DNA of 64,000 nucleotides, taken from the NCBI GenBank assembly GCA_023548195.1, contig JAJHZJ010000416.1:2144896-2208895 (forward strand), written 5' to 3'. Made by a program: the position numbers and the translations under genes. Below are positions 1 through 12,347 of this stretch, one piece after another. Within the stretch, counting starts at the first letter, position 1; every line of letters begins with the position of its first letter. Origin of the DNA: Bettongia penicillata ogilbyi. Taxonomy: Eukaryota > Chordata > Mammalia > Diprotodontia > Potoroidae. The notes beneath the pieces are model-generated. The model worked only from the letters and a program-made list of their open reading frames with translations. It ran no database searches and was not told the DNA's origin.

Positions 1-164
1 GTGAAAATAAACAAGGACCACATAATTACATAGAATGAACCTACTTAAAAGATAATTTCATTGGTTAAAAGATTTGTGTGAGGCAAGGAGAGGGTACTGA
101 GATGGAAATTGCTCTCCCAGAAGGTGATGATAGTTTGGGGATGACAATTCAACTTACCCTTGAA

Positions 165-240
165 CCCAGTTTCCTTGTCAGTAAAATGAAAGGGTTGATA
201 TAGATGTCTTGTAAGACCCATTCCAACTCTCTGTATGATT
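165..240 (+). mobile_element. MIR fragment
   Basis: CAGTTTCCTTGTCAGTAAAA and GACCCATTCCAACTCTCTG are MIR-type blocks. Confidence 0.45.
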
Positions 241-657
241 TTTAAAGGCCTAAAACTGGGGCATATCCAAATAATTTATATTTATTTTTATTTTTAAAAT
301 TTATATTTTATATAAATTTATATTTATTTTGACTATACTTAAAAAATTTATATTGTCACTGTACATAATAAATTAGTCCTTAACCTAATGTTTGTTTATG
401 AATTCATTTTGTGAAGTTTATATCACAGGAAAATACCTGACTCTAAAAGAGTTTTTAAGAGAGGAAGTTTAAATTCATTTAACAACTTTGGGGACTGAGG
501 ATAAAATACATAAATTCAAAATGACAGTGATGATACCTCTTTAATGTTTATGTTTTCCTTGATGTCTGTGCTTCCAAATATTATAGAGTTCTATAAGGGA
601 ATTGATGCAATAAGTGTTCTGGTCAACTTATTCAAAATATTATTCAAAATAATAGCT

Positions 658-912
658 TGCAATTAACCATGACACTTTAAAAAAATCTTCCTCATAAGAA
701 TCTTGTGAGGTAGATAGTACAGGTATTATTTTAGCATTATGTAGTTGTAAATACCAAGGTATAGGTTTTGATTTGCTCATAGTTATACAAATGAATTCGT
801 GTCTTTCTGTCTCCCTCTTTTTACAGATGAGAAAACTGAAACACATAGAGTTTAAATGACTTGCCCATGTTCTTCTTGTAGCTAGTTGGTGGCCCAGTTG
901 AAATTTGAAGTC
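658..912 (-). mobile_element. MIR, antisense, with an internal insertion
   Basis: AAGAATCTTGTGAGGTAGAT and TTTTACAGATGAGAAAACTG plus TGACTTGCCCATGTTCTTCT are antisense MIR blocks, separated by about 90 bp of unrelated sequence. Confidence 0.5.
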
Positions 913-1213
913 AGATTCCCCTCCACTTTGCTTAATAAATGTTGATTGATTAACTTAAGTCCTATGCTTTACCCATTTCATTGTGCTATTTCTAACAATT
1001 GAGAAGAAATTAAAAGACAGTTAAATTTTGGGAAATTTAATTATCTTTTTATTTATAAGATAACAAAGGCAAGAGAAACACTTTAAAAACCTATGAGACA
1101 CTAAAGACTGACATGAATAACTAATTTTATACAAATGAGAAGGGGAAATAGAATTTAAATATTTGATAGCTTCCATCTTTAGAAAGCTCATTTTTATTTG
1201 GTAACAATTTTTG

Positions 1214-1366
1214 TGGGGGGAAATGGCGGAGGCAAGGGAATCAGTTTTAGGTGACTTGCCCAAGGTCACACAGCTAGTAAGTGTCAAGTGTCTGAGGTCG
1301 CATTTGAACTCAGATCCTCCTGACTCCAGGGCCAGTGCTCTATTCACTACACCACCTACTTGCCCC
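1214..1366 (-). mobile_element. Marsupial tRNA-derived SINE, antisense
   Basis: Antisense head and CORE: GTGACTTGCCCAAGGTCACA, GATCCTCCTGACTCCAGGGC and TCTATTCACTACACCACCTA. Confidence 0.75.
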
Positions 1367-2299
1367 TTTTATTTATTTGTTTTTTAAGTTTTTGCAGGGT
1401 GGGGGGTGTGGGAGTGGGAGGTGGAGGGAAACAATTTTTTCTTGTTACTCCTTGCATTGAGTGCCATTTGTACAAAGCCCTGAGCTTTGATGATTCAGGA
1501 TTGAGCAGTATGTTCTTTTTTTGGTATTAATACAAATATTGACTGTTGTCACTTATCTCTTCATATTTTTTTTAGTTCTTTTATGCAATTAAATCAGTTA
1601 TGTCTTAAATACCTTTAATTACTTGATTTTGGAAGTGAAGTTCAAGAAGCATAGGATTTTAATATTGTATGTATAAGATTATAACCCAGGAAATATATTC
1701 TTTTCTTATCCCAGCTTTTGATCTAATATAGGGGTCTTACCAGCAAGTATTAAATTTAATTACTCTTTCCAGTTTCTTTATTTTGATGTGAGAATTGGCA
1801 TGACTTTACTGACAGGTGAATATTTCTTGGAAAGAGCATTGGATTTGGAGTCAGAAGACTTGGGTTGACCAATAAAGTTGTTAATAGTACCTTGCTACTC
1901 CTTTAATAGAAATCTCAATAATGTCTTTTAAAGGTAGTAGTCTTTCTATTTTCTCCTTACCCTTTTTCCTCTTTCAAAGAAATGTGTGAAAAGATCACTT
2001 TTTGACCTTGGAAATGTTCAAAGATTATAAAATAATTGAGAAAATGTTTCCTTGCTGCCTCCCCCCACCCCCCATCTCTCCTCAGATTCCTCATAGTACT
2101 CTGTTTGAACTCCCTTTGTACTTATTCTCTTTTTTAAAATCATAATTATTTGTATACATTTTTTTTCCTCTTCAGGTTTCAGTTCAACCAACATTTCTTA
2201 GGTGCCTGCACTCCATTAGGATCTTAGAATACAAAGACAAAAAATTAGAATCCCTGCCTTACTTTCTGCTAGAGACATTTAATATCTACACATATTGTT

Positions 2300-2450
2300 T
2301 GAGGAGGGAAATAATAGTAATAATGACGACTGACATTATTAACATGGTGCTTTAAGATTTGTAACTACTTTTCACATATTGTAATTTACTTTCGTAGCAA
2401 CTCTTTTAAGTGGGTATTATGACCTTCATTTTATAGATACAGGTTCATGT
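2300..2450 (-). mobile_element. MIR fragment, antisense
   Basis: GTAGCAACTCTTTTAAGTGG and TTCATTTTATAGATACAGG correspond to the antisense centre of MIR. An L2-like tail piece sits just before (about 2190-2275). Confidence 0.45.
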
Positions 2451-2559
2451 GGTTTCACAGTGCTCACTGTGAAATTCTAACACACTTCTTCCTGACCAGC
2501 ATTCTGTCTGCTGAAAAGCACTTACAATTAGGGGGATCATAGAAAGCCACACAAAAGAG

Positions 2560-4025
2560 TTGACACCTGAGCAGAGCCTTCAAGGAAGATCAAAATTTTG
2601 AGAGACAGAAATAAGAGTGAAAAGTATTCCAAACATTTGGAACAACCTGTACTAATACACAGAGGTGGACTTCTGACTAAGATAACTGCCTGGGCACAGG
2701 TAGAACCCCTGGTTCCCACGTAGTTTCTTCAGCAAAAACCAGAAATCAGCATTAAAACTAAATATCATCAAGAAATTCAATGAGCAACTACAATAAGGGG
2801 CTTTTACTTCACACTCTACAAAAAAATCAGCTAGAATCCCATAGATAATAATAAAAGAGATTCTCTCCAGAGCCAGCAAGAGCAGAGGATAGCCCCAAGA
2901 AAGCCCTAGGTTGGGCCAAAACCCACAGCAGGGACTGGGACCTTAGAAGTCACTAGGAGTAATAGTGATGGAGCCTCAGATAGACACTCCCCATGGGCTC
3001 TGAGGTCCCTGGTACTGTCTTGATTCTCCGTAATGGGACCTTGAATGTCTAACACTCTGAACTGTTGATATCTAGGGGAGCCTAAACCCTGCAAGTTAGA
3101 GATCAGAACAGGAGACCAGGTGACATAGGACAAGACCAGACCAAACACAACGAGCCACCCTGTCCAGAAGTGTGGGATGAGCCTGGCCCTGGCATAAAGC
3201 CACACTTCAAGAACTGAAATTGGAGAGATGAGAAAAACCAAAGAAATACTGACCAGAATAAAAAATTGTTGTAGATCGAAGATGTCCAGAAATCCAACTT
3301 AGAAGAAAGTAACTGGGTAAAAATAGTAAGCAGAAACTCAAAGGAAAAAGAGATTTTCTTCAGAGACTACATAAATACTTAGAAAAAATGAAGAAAATGT
3401 ATTTTTCAAATGAAATAAAAGCCCATGAGGAAAGAAAATAATAAACTTAGAACAAAAAGTGGTAACTCTTTATCCAAGTAACAAGCTCCCTGAAAATTAG
3501 GTTAGGATGAACAAATCAGCAACTTTATAAGACAGCCAGAATTATTAGAACAAAATCAGGATTGGAAAAGGTAGGAGAAAATATAAGATATTGGATATCA
3601 AAAACAGCTGATCTGGAAAATAGGTGAAAGAGAGAGAATTTAAGAATCAATGGATTTTCTAAAAGCTGTAATTAATGAAAAGAAAAAAGCCTACTCCCTG
3701 TATTTCAGTAAAAACTGGCCATAACTTTTAGAATCAGAAGGCAAAGTGAAGACAGAATCCACTGATCACCTCCTGGAAGAAATAGCCAAAGAAAATACCT
3801 AGGAATGACATAGTCAAATTTCAGAGCTTACATGTGAAAGAAAAAAAAAAATAGCAAGTGCCAAGGAACCACTGTCAGTAATACACAATACGTGGCAGAA
3901 ACTTCTACTGTGAATAAGAGGAGATTATGGAATCCAGTATTCCAAAAGATAAAAGAGTAGAGACCTACAACCAAGAATCACTTTTCTTACAAAACTGTGA
4001 GTAAATACTTCAAGGGATGGACCTT
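2560..4025 (+). mobile_element. Old L1/HAL1-like ORF1 region
   Basis: GC-richer 5' UTR-like sequence at 2880-3200 leads into A-rich ORF1-like sequence. The block TCCACTGATCACCTCCTGGA at 3757-3776 and AACCAAGAATCACTTTTCTT at 3970-3989 resemble the ORF1 C-terminal region of old L1/HAL1 elements. No ORF2 follows. Frame fully broken. Confidence 0.5.
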
Positions 4026-5373
4026 GACTTGCAGACATTTTTTTTTTCTTTTCAATTTCAAATCCTTTATTTCATGAACTTAAACATTAACAAAAGTTGA
4101 GCAGACTGTAAATTAAAGATTGATGAATCTGTTTAATTCAAACAGAATATACTCAGAAAGTATAACTTTTCTTCTAACCTAAGGCACTTATAATGTAAGA
4201 AACAGCACAGGAAAACAAATGACTTAAAAGTTGTGTAGTTCACTGGGTAATGACTTTTAAATTTATAAAGATACATACATATTTCTCCAACAATTCAGTG
4301 CTGGTCTGCAGAGGACTTATGCTGGCTTTGTGCTATATAAACACTGACTTTCTAATGCCAATTTTTTTATTTCATCAATTCAAGTTGGTTGACTGTTCTG
4401 TTGAAGCTGAGAGGCACAAACATACATATTCCAGTTGCATGAAAATAACAAGTCATACATTATGTGAGTAATTAGAAGGCATTAGGGGATGAAGTACTAA
4501 CATTCTAACTAGGGGAGAAGAACTTAACAACAGAGTACCTAGGGGTATATTGATTCTGTTCTGAGGATTTGAAGGGGAGAAAAAAGGAAAGGGAAGAGGA
4601 AAAAGAGTGGAGTGGAGCTTGATATTTCTTACTTGAGGTAAAAAGAAGAGTACATGGAGGAAGGAGTGGAGTTGCAAACCCCTCCTCCCCCAGGTTTGGT
4701 GTAGAAATGAGTGAAGATTAGGGGTGAAGGGAAGGCAAGAGAAAGGGTAATGGGTAATTGTGGGTAGGGAATGGTCTCAATAAAGCAAACCTCTTAATAC
4801 TGATGGGGAAATAATGATGCCAAAAATAGAAGACTTTTGGTACATTGTTTTAAAATGCACAAAGAATAGAAAGAAATTCAAAAGAAAGAGTAGATAAGTA
4901 GGACAGTTTTGAAACTAATGTTTTTATGTACTGTACTTTTTTAAAAAGCAAGGAGTATGAAATGGAGACTTATGGTTTCCTATTCAATCCCTTTTTGGTG
5001 ATCTATGTATGTGGAAATATTCCCCCTTTTTGTTGTTTAATTTCATAATTTTAAAAGTTAATTTAAAAAGATAGGGGGTGGAAAGGAGTTTGGGGAAATT
5101 AATTACCTTCTGGCTGAAAGGTAAAGTACAAAGAGGGAATGATTTCGAGTGAACCTACGAAGGTTGGAACCAGATTTTAGAAGACCTTAGAATTTCCGTT
5201 TTGTCCTTGACCTGTCAAAATCTTCTGGAGCAGTCTTAAAACTCCATTGAGTTTAGCAGTAAAGGGTTTATAGGTGAGCAGTGATATTTAAGGCCAAGGG
5301 GTAAAGAAGTAAATGATTAATAAGAGAGTATAAGTGGCTTTCTAGGAATTTGGTTGTGAAAGAGAAGAAATAA

Positions 5374-5665
5374 TCAGATTATCTTGAATGAATGGGAAGG
5401 TCGAATGAAAGTTTTTTTTAAAGACAGGGAAAATCCAGGTATGAATGCAAGCCTTGGGGAAGGAGCCAGTAGATAGGAATAGATGGAAGGTTGGTGACAG
5501 AGGAGAAATGACCAATAGGATAACCTCCTGGAAGAATTAGAAGAGGATGGACTGCAGAATGCAGCAAATGTACACCTCGTGAGATGGTAGCACAAAGAAG
5601 TAAGGTATCTGAGAAGCAGGGTCTGTGTTGTATTATCTCTTTGTATAACTAATACTTTGAACACA
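5374..5665 (-). mobile_element. L2 pre-RT fragment, antisense
   Basis: A minus-strand frame reads PSIYSYLLAPSPRLAFIPGF then SLKKTF, resembling the stretch just before the L2 RT. Neighbouring 4440-5370 may belong to it but is not recognisable. Confidence 0.45.
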
Positions 5666-5939
5666 GACTCCTATTTTTTTATGTTGAATGTATAAATTAA
5701 AAACCCTGGTATTCTACTTAGGTAATCTCTTGATGATGTCCCAATTCTCTGAACAACCCAATCCAAGGACTGAGATGAAAATGTGTTATAGAGATCTCTT
5801 CTCAAATCTAATGTTAGAAAGGGAAGAGGAAGGCACAGATACTTCTAAATCTCCTTCTTAAGGGAAGTAAGGTCCAGTAGTGGGGGAGCATTTTATACTA
5901 GCCTGCCTCTAAAGTGACCTATGTAAATTAATAAATCTC

Positions 5940-6665
5940 CCATCAGGATTATTTTTTAATTATCAAACTTTTTTCTTCCTTTCACATCTCCACCACCCCT
6001 CACCCCCAAACAAAACACTTAACCAGAAATCATTGTCATGTGAAATAAATTTCCATATTGACCACATCTAAAAATGTATATCTCCTGTGTATTAGTCCAT
6101 CATTTATGTTAGCCTTCATCATAGACCTCTGAGTTCTTAAGTCTTTAAAAATTGTTCATTTTTATAATATTGATGTTTAAGTAAAAATTGTTCTCCTAGA
6201 TCTGTACTCTTCCCTCTGAATCAGTTCATGCAAGTGTTCCCTTGTTTCTCTGAAAGTCTTTTTCCATTTTTTATGGTATAATAGTGTTCCATTACATTCA
6301 TATATCATAATTTGCTCAGCTATTCTCAAGTTTGTGGGTACCCCCTTAGTTTCCAGTTCTTTGCCATTACATGAAAAAACTTACACATATTTTAGTTCAT
6401 ATGGGATCTTCTATTTAATTTCTTTGTCTGGCAAGCGGCGCTGCTCAGTGAAAGGGTATGCATACTTTAGTGATTTTTTTTTTTTTGGCATAGTTCCAGG
6501 TTATTTTCCAAAAAAGGCAGTACTAATTCATATCTCCACCAGCAGGGTATCAGTATGTCTGTTTTCCTGCTGCCTTTCCAGCATGTTATTTTTTCTCTTT
6601 TGTCAACTTTGCCAATTTGGCTATGGATGGCTTGAATTTCTTTAGAACTACCATCAGAACTTTTT
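5940..6665 (-). mobile_element. L1 3' UTR-like fragment, antisense
   Basis: Reads in reverse as an old L1 tail: GGTATAATAGTGTTCCATTA, TTTGCTCAGCTATTCTCAAG, AAAGGGTATGCATACTTTAG, CATATCTCCACCAGCAGGGT and CTGCCTTTCCAGCATGTTAT are typical antisense blocks of that tail. Confidence 0.6.
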
Positions 6666-7027
6666 AAAAGATTCTTTTCTAGCTTTATACCCCTTTTCTT
6701 CTCTTCCCCCCCAACCCTGGATATGGATGGGCCTGAGGGAAGAAGAGATCCCTGGCTCCAACTTCTTCTGGTGCTAGGCTGAGCTGGTCCTGATATTGGA
6801 GGGACCTTGTGTTCCCAAAGCAGCGGTCTTGTGGTTCCTTGGTTGAGGCAGGTAAATAGAGGAGAGAGGCAACCCTTCCATCCTTGCCTGGTCTGTGGCT
6901 GGTGACCCAGAGACCTCTGCAATTGGGATGGTTCTCCTGGCGGGGAGTGGGGGAGCAGTTGGCTCCACTTTAGGGCAGAAAGAAATGGGGCTCTGAGATT
7001 CTAAATGGCCTTTGACTGCCACAGGGG

Positions 7028-7190
7028 AAAATAGTATAGTGGAAAATGTGTGAACTGGTAAGTGACTTGGGTTGTACTCTCAGCTTTTCTAGTAATTTGC
7101 TCAGTTTGAGCAAGTTATTTCACCTCTTTGGGACTGTTTCTGTAAAATGCGATGGCCTCTAAAGTCCCTTCCAGAAATAATTCTACATTC
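7028..7190 (+). mobile_element. MIR, sense
   Basis: AGTATAGTGGAAAATGTGTG, TTTGAGCAAGTTATTTCACC and TCTAAAGTCCCTTCCAGAAA are MIR-type blocks. Confidence 0.55.
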
Positions 7191-7439
7191 AGTAATCTTT
7201 GAGTGTAAGGAGATCCTGAGACCAAAATGTTTGAGAACCACTACTCTAAACTGATGTACCCTAAACGCTAATTTCCACCACAACGTTCTTCACAGCTGAT
7301 AATTAGCCCTTGCACAATAGTGAGGGAATGCTTATCACCTTCCCAAACTCCAATGGATGGGAAGTGTTTCCTTATTTTAAAACTAAAATTGCTTCTTTTT
7401 CTTCTGAAAGTAGTAGATTTAAAATGAAAAGGAGCCTTA

Positions 7440-7562
7440 AAAGTCATTTAAAACAGTGATTAATTGACTTGCCACAGATCACATAATGCAAGGGTAGATC
7501 TGAGATTCAAACCAGGTGCCCTGGCTCTAAAGACAGTGTACTTTTACACTGCACTTCACAGA
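7440..7562 (-). mobile_element. MIR, antisense
   Basis: TTGACTTGCCACAGATCACA and CCAGGTGCCCTGGCTCTAAA are antisense MIR-type blocks. Confidence 0.5.
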
Positions 7563-8844
7563 ACCACATTGTTCTTAGCTCTGTCCTAGGAGACCAAGCC
7601 CAGCATCCTTCAGGCTCTTTGATACATATCATGTTTTCTCAAAGTCTTCTTCATGCTAAAGCATCACCAGGTCCTTTAAATGATTGTCATATAGTGTAAA
7701 CTTAGGGCCCTTTCCATTTGGTTAATGTTCTTCCTAAAAAAGTATTACCCAGACTTCTGTTGAGCTGGCACAAAACTTCCTTCATTTTTTTTCAGACATA
7801 TGTATATTGATCTATGCCACCCTCATTTTATACTTGGGAAGTTTATTTTTTGAGTGCAGATGTAAACTTCTGGTTTGTCCCTATTGAATAAAATCTTATT
7901 ATATTTGGCCAAACTAGAGATCTTTTTGAACATTTGCTAGCATAGCATCCCTCTTGCTAAACTTTGTGACAGCACATGCAGATTTTATTAACATGCCATT
8001 TAAGCTATTACAATAAAATGGTAAAAATGTTAAACATCCCAGGTCCAAGGAGATTGATTTTGAATCTCATTTCTGCTACTTGCCTTTCTGAACTTGTTCG
8101 GGAAAATAATTTACTTTCTCTAGGACCAAGGCTTAAGATCTGCCTCATAATTTTTTAGCCTATCTTGTATCTTATACTGTATTGAATTCAATGTCAATTT
8201 TTTTTTTATATCATGCACTTTTGGACCCAAAAGAATTAACTACTATTATTTTTATTGTTTCTCTAAGAAGTAACATTGATAACATTATAATAATAACATT
8301 GATCAAATAATATATTATTCTCTTTCTAAAATGTTTTCAACTAAAATGTTGCCTACATCTGATATTTATTACCAGTACTTCAGAGCCAAGATTTGACATA
8401 TTAACTTAATTTTTTATTTTCCCTAGTTTCCTTCTTTGGAAACAATGTGGTGGTTTCTTATACATCTTTGGCAAAGATATAGATAGGTCTCTGATAAAAG
8501 AATAAACATCTGGTTAGGGTATGATCTTTTAGAGTGGGACAGTGGTGCATATTTTAAACATAATTTTAAAAAATAATGTGGCAGATTGATATGAAATTCT
8601 TGGGACTAAAATATTTTTTTTTACATCCTTGAAGAATCTTCTGAAGTCATTTCAGTAGGTTTTTACTGGTGAATATATAATGTATTACTATTACCTAGCA
8701 TGTGGTTTTGGTTCCAGTACTATGTAGACACTGTAATTTTTAAAAGTGATGTATACTTTTTAAAAAAAAAATCTTTGTGTATGTATGTACATGTATTTGT
8801 ATACATACATTATGTATTTCTTTTAAAATTAACTATTTGTATAC

Positions 8845-8950
8845 ATGTTGCTCTCCCTAGTAGAATACAAACTCCTTGAGGGCAGGACTGACTTACTTTT
8901 TTGTATCCCTAGCACAGAGTCTGGCACATAATAAATATTTGTTGTGTTTA
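8845..8950 (+). mobile_element. L2 3' end
   Basis: AGAATACAAACTCCTTGAGG, GCACAGAGTCTGGCACATAA and TAAATATTTGTTG are the L2 tail. The left arm of the inverted repeat starts inside it. Confidence 0.7.
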
Positions 8951-9467
8951 ACTTTTTTTAAAGAAAAAATAAATCAGAAAAGTCTCTTTTTGTTGCATAT
9001 ATTTTAATAATGGAAATAATTATTTAACCCACAAAAGCAGCTGATAATGAACCTTTGTTTAAATCTGTTTAACTCATATCTAACTAAATTTTTAAACTAT
9101 AAAAAATTAATATTAAAAAACCTTTAGTTACAAATTCTAAGTAATTTCCTTCCCCACTTTTTATATAAGCATCTGTGGAAGGTCAGCAGCCAAAACTAAG
9201 GAAACCAGACTCTCTCAATGTTTATTCCTTTACCAATTAGAATTATACTCACACCATAATCTGCTGTGCTCATTGGTGAAATTAAAGTACTAATTTCAAA
9301 AAACAAAACCATATATAAATCAAAATGAGTATTCTCTCCAAAATAGTTTATCATAATACTTTGCAGTTAATAGGCACATCATAATTACTTGGCCTTTTAG
9401 GGTTTAGTGGTGTGCTAGAAAGAGCACTGCATTAGAAACATTGGGTTTCTTTCCCTTCTGCCTTTAA

Positions 9468-9733
9468 AAGATTGTTGCTATTGTTGTATAGTTGTGTCTA
9501 ACTCTTCCGTGACCCCATGGGGGTTGGGGGGAGGGTTTCTTGGTGAAGATACTGGAGTGGTTTGCCATTTTCTTCTCCAGCCGTTTTACAGATGCAGGAC
9601 CGGGGCAAAGAGAGTTAAGTGGCTTGCCCAGAGTCACGCAGCTAATAAGTGTCTGAAGTTAGATTTGAACTCAAAGTGAGTATTCCTGACTCCAAATCCA
9701 GCACTTTTATCTGCTGCTCCATCAACCTGCCCA
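9468..9733 (-). mobile_element. MAR1-type SINE, antisense (in inverted-repeat spacer)
   Basis: GTTGTATAGTTGTGTCTAAC, ACTGGAGTGGTTTGCCATTT, CAGAGTCACGCAGCTAATAA and CCTGACTCCAAATCCAGCAC read as an antisense MAR1 from tail to head. Confidence 0.75.
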
Positions 9734-9776
9734 TGGCTCTCTAGTAATGGCCCTTTTCTTTCCTCCCACCCACACC

Positions 9777-9862
9777 CCTATTTTGAGGTTAGATTTGAAC
9801 TCCGTGGTCTTCCTGATTCCAAACCCAGTGCTCTATACACTGCATGACCTAGCTTCCCATTA
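9777..9862 (-). mobile_element. SINE head fragment, antisense
   Basis: AGATTTGAACTCCGTGGTCT and CCAGTGCTCTATACACTGCA form a second, partial antisense SINE head beside the previous copy. Confidence 0.6.
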
Positions 9863-10354
9863 AAAGATTGGGTCTCCTAAGTCTTGGTGGGCACTACTGA
9901 TCAGCACAAGAGTTCTGACCACGTCCATTTCCAACCTAGATTAGTGCCCCCTTACTCCCAAGCAACCTGGTAGCACACCTCAGGACCTCTCACCATATTA
10001 GTGAGAAACTTAGGAATAAACATTGAGAGTCTGGTTTCCTTAGTTTTGGCTGCTGACCTTCCACAGATGCTTATATAAAAAGTGGGGAAGGAAATTACTT
10101 AGAATATGTAACTAAAGGTTTTTTAATGTTAATTTTTTATAGTTTAAAAATTTAGTTAGATATGAGTTAAACAGATTTAAACAAAGGTTCATTATCAGCT
10201 GCTTTTGTGGGTTAAATAATTATTTCCATTATTAAAATATATGCAACAAAAAGAGACTTTTCTGATTTATTTTTTCTTTAAAAAAAGTTAAACACAACAT
10301 TGCAGGTCAGAACTCCTGAGTTCACGAGATCCACCATCTTCAGATTCTCAGGCA

Positions 10355-10502
10355 CCTGGGATTAAAGACTTTTGCCCTCTGGAAATAGGGTTCCAGTCCT
10401 AAGTTCTCCCACTGATTAGTGATGTGTCTTTGGAAAATGATGTCATAATTATATTTAAAATGAGAAGATTGAACCAAGTGATCTCTAAGGGTTCTTTGTA
10501 AT
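10355..10502 (+). mobile_element. MIR-type fragment
   Basis: GGTTCCAGTCCTAAGTTCTC and ATGAGAAGATTGAACCAAGT with TCTCTAAGGGTTCTTTG resemble a MIR or THER1 copy. Confidence 0.45.
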
Positions 10503-11049
10503 CATGTCCCATTACCCTTCATACTGTGAAAATGTGTTTAGCAGGTATTTATATTTTATATATATTTCATGTATGTTTATCAGGTATTTATATTTATATT
10601 TTAGAATTTCAAAATGTTACATATTTGGTGTTTTCCAATGTATTGTCAAGTCCAACTTGGTAAATGATAGGAAATATTTTAATTCTTAGAATTTATTTCT
10701 AGAAAACACTGTTGTTAATGAATTCAGCAAAGTTTTTTGTTTGCTGTAGTTTCAGGTATATAAATGTCCTGTAAAGGCCACAAATGTGTGACAAAATATG
10801 GCTTTTTAACTTAGTAATCAGTTTCTATATTGACTTCAGATTTGCTTTTTCCATATTTTACATGGCATGTATAGTTTATCAGACTTTAAATGTTTTGGTT
10901 TCTGAGAGATTTTTTTATGGAGTTGGATTTTTTTTGGAGGGTTTTGTTTTGGTTTTTTTTTTGAGCATTTTCAATGAAGATTGAGACTGTTAGCTCTGCG
11001 CCCCCTAGTGACTCTATAGCTGCAGTTTTTTGTTTTGTTAGCGGAAGCT

Positions 11050-11170
11050 TAATTGGATATTGTTAAAGAGCATTACACTGGGAGCCAGAAAGCTTGGATT
11101 CTTATCTCTCATCTACTACTAAGCAGTTGTGGGACTTCAGATAAATCCCTAGACCTGAATTACTTTAAAA
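11050..11170 (+). mobile_element. MIR fragment
   Basis: AGAGCATTACACTGGGAGCC and AGCAGTTGTGGGACTTCAGA are head and core blocks of MIR. Confidence 0.5.
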
Positions 11171-11608
11171 CAAGCATTTTGAATTTACATATTTTCTGAT
11201 ACCTCTGAAATATTATGACTACTTTTCAAGATTATTTTTTAAATTAGAGTTCATTTTTTTTCAGATTTACAGATGGCCTCTGTTGGCACAGAGTCCATCT
11301 GTAATTGAGGACAATAAAGTGTTTGGTTATTGTAGCGGCTATAGAGTTCATCTTCAGTAAAACAAAAGAGAGCACAGTACTGTTTCTCCAAATATATGCT
11401 TATACTACCTATTATATTGTTTTAGTTTACAAAGCACTTTACATAGTTCTTATTTGAGCCTTATTTAAACCTCTTAAGTGGGAAGAGGGAAATTAAGAAC
11501 AAAATCGGTGCAGCTAGGATAAGAAGGAACATTGTTAATTGGGGGTAAGAGGGGAATGTTTGCATTAAATGTCTTTTATAAGGATTTGACCACCAAGATA
11601 TACAGGAA

Positions 11609-11650
<42 letters not shown>
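11609..11650 (+). repeat. (AC)n microsatellite
   Basis: About 20 uninterrupted AC units. Confidence 0.98.
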
Positions 11651-11652
<2 letters not shown>

Positions 11653-11882
11653 ATGAAAGATTTTTCCAAAGCACTAAAATAAGTGAAATGCACATTTAAA
11701 AAATTAAGGTTTTACCCTATACCCATAAAATTGGCCAAGATGTGATAATGGGTAAGAATTGATAGATCAATAAGAATTTATTAACTTTTGACTAGACACC
11801 AACTGTTCTGTGGGCCTGAAATACAAGTGCAAAGAATGAAAAAAACTTACATAACAGGAGTGATCCAGGCATTAAAAAATAA

Positions 11883-12345
11883 GGGGTCCTTTGGGAATGT
11901 TTTAGGTCCTTGTATTGCTGTGAAGGGCTAAGTCTACCAGAAAAATTCCTCACACACTGGGGTTGTTGCCATGTACAGTAATATCCTGGTCCTGCTCCTT
12001 TCACTCAGCATCAGTTCCTATAAGTGAAGCAAAATACCATCCACATCCAGAGAAAGAACTTTGGATTTGGAACGCAGAGTGAAACAGAATATTTTCTTTT
12101 GTGTTTTGTTTTGTTTGACTTTTTTTCATGGTTTTTCCCATTCATTTTAATTTATCTATGCAACATGAGTGATTATGAAATTTTTGTATAAGAATGTATG
12201 TGTAGAACCCCTATAAGAATCTGTGCTGTCTTGGGGAGGGAGGGGAGAGGGAGAGGAAAGGAAGGGGGAGAAAATCTAAGACTTCTGGAAGTAATTGTAG
12301 AAAAGTCAATTAATTAAAAAAAATTTTTAAGTTTAAAAAAAAGGG
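11883..12345 (+). mobile_element. L1 3' end with 5' inversion (twin priming)
   Basis: 11883-12022 matches, in reverse orientation, the marsupial L1 tail segment that normally lies just upstream of the CCATCCACATCCAGAGAAAG motif. From about 12028 the element reads forward through that motif, TGCTGTCTTGGGGAGGGAGG and an A-rich end near 12345. The inverted piece sits beside the piece it should precede, the signature of twin-primed reverse transcription. Family assignment is from memory of marsupial L1 tails. The flanking A-rich duplication is imperfect. Confidence 0.65.
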
Positions 12346-12347
12346 AG

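Larger units (their letters stand above)
8940..10299. repeat. Large inverted repeat: arms 8940-9229 and 10012-10299, spacer 782 bp
   Basis: The right arm (288 bp) is the reverse complement of the left (290 bp), with only about two substitutions and one 2-bp length difference (near 9211-9220) seen by eye: roughly 99% identity. The left arm begins inside the tail of an old L2 copy, so the left side is probably the original. The spacer holds MIR and MAR1-type SINE remnants. Surrounding ancient repeats are far more diverged, so the inverted copy is young, or the arms have been kept alike by gene conversion, or it is an assembly fold-back artefact. Confidence 0.95.

Noticed and set aside
9468..9733. 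tRNA-like gene
   Set aside because: The similarity comes from the tRNA-derived head of a SINE; no intact cloverleaf is seen.
11461..11646. Cysteine-valine rich small protein, minus strand
   Set aside because: It is translation of an (AC)n microsatellite.
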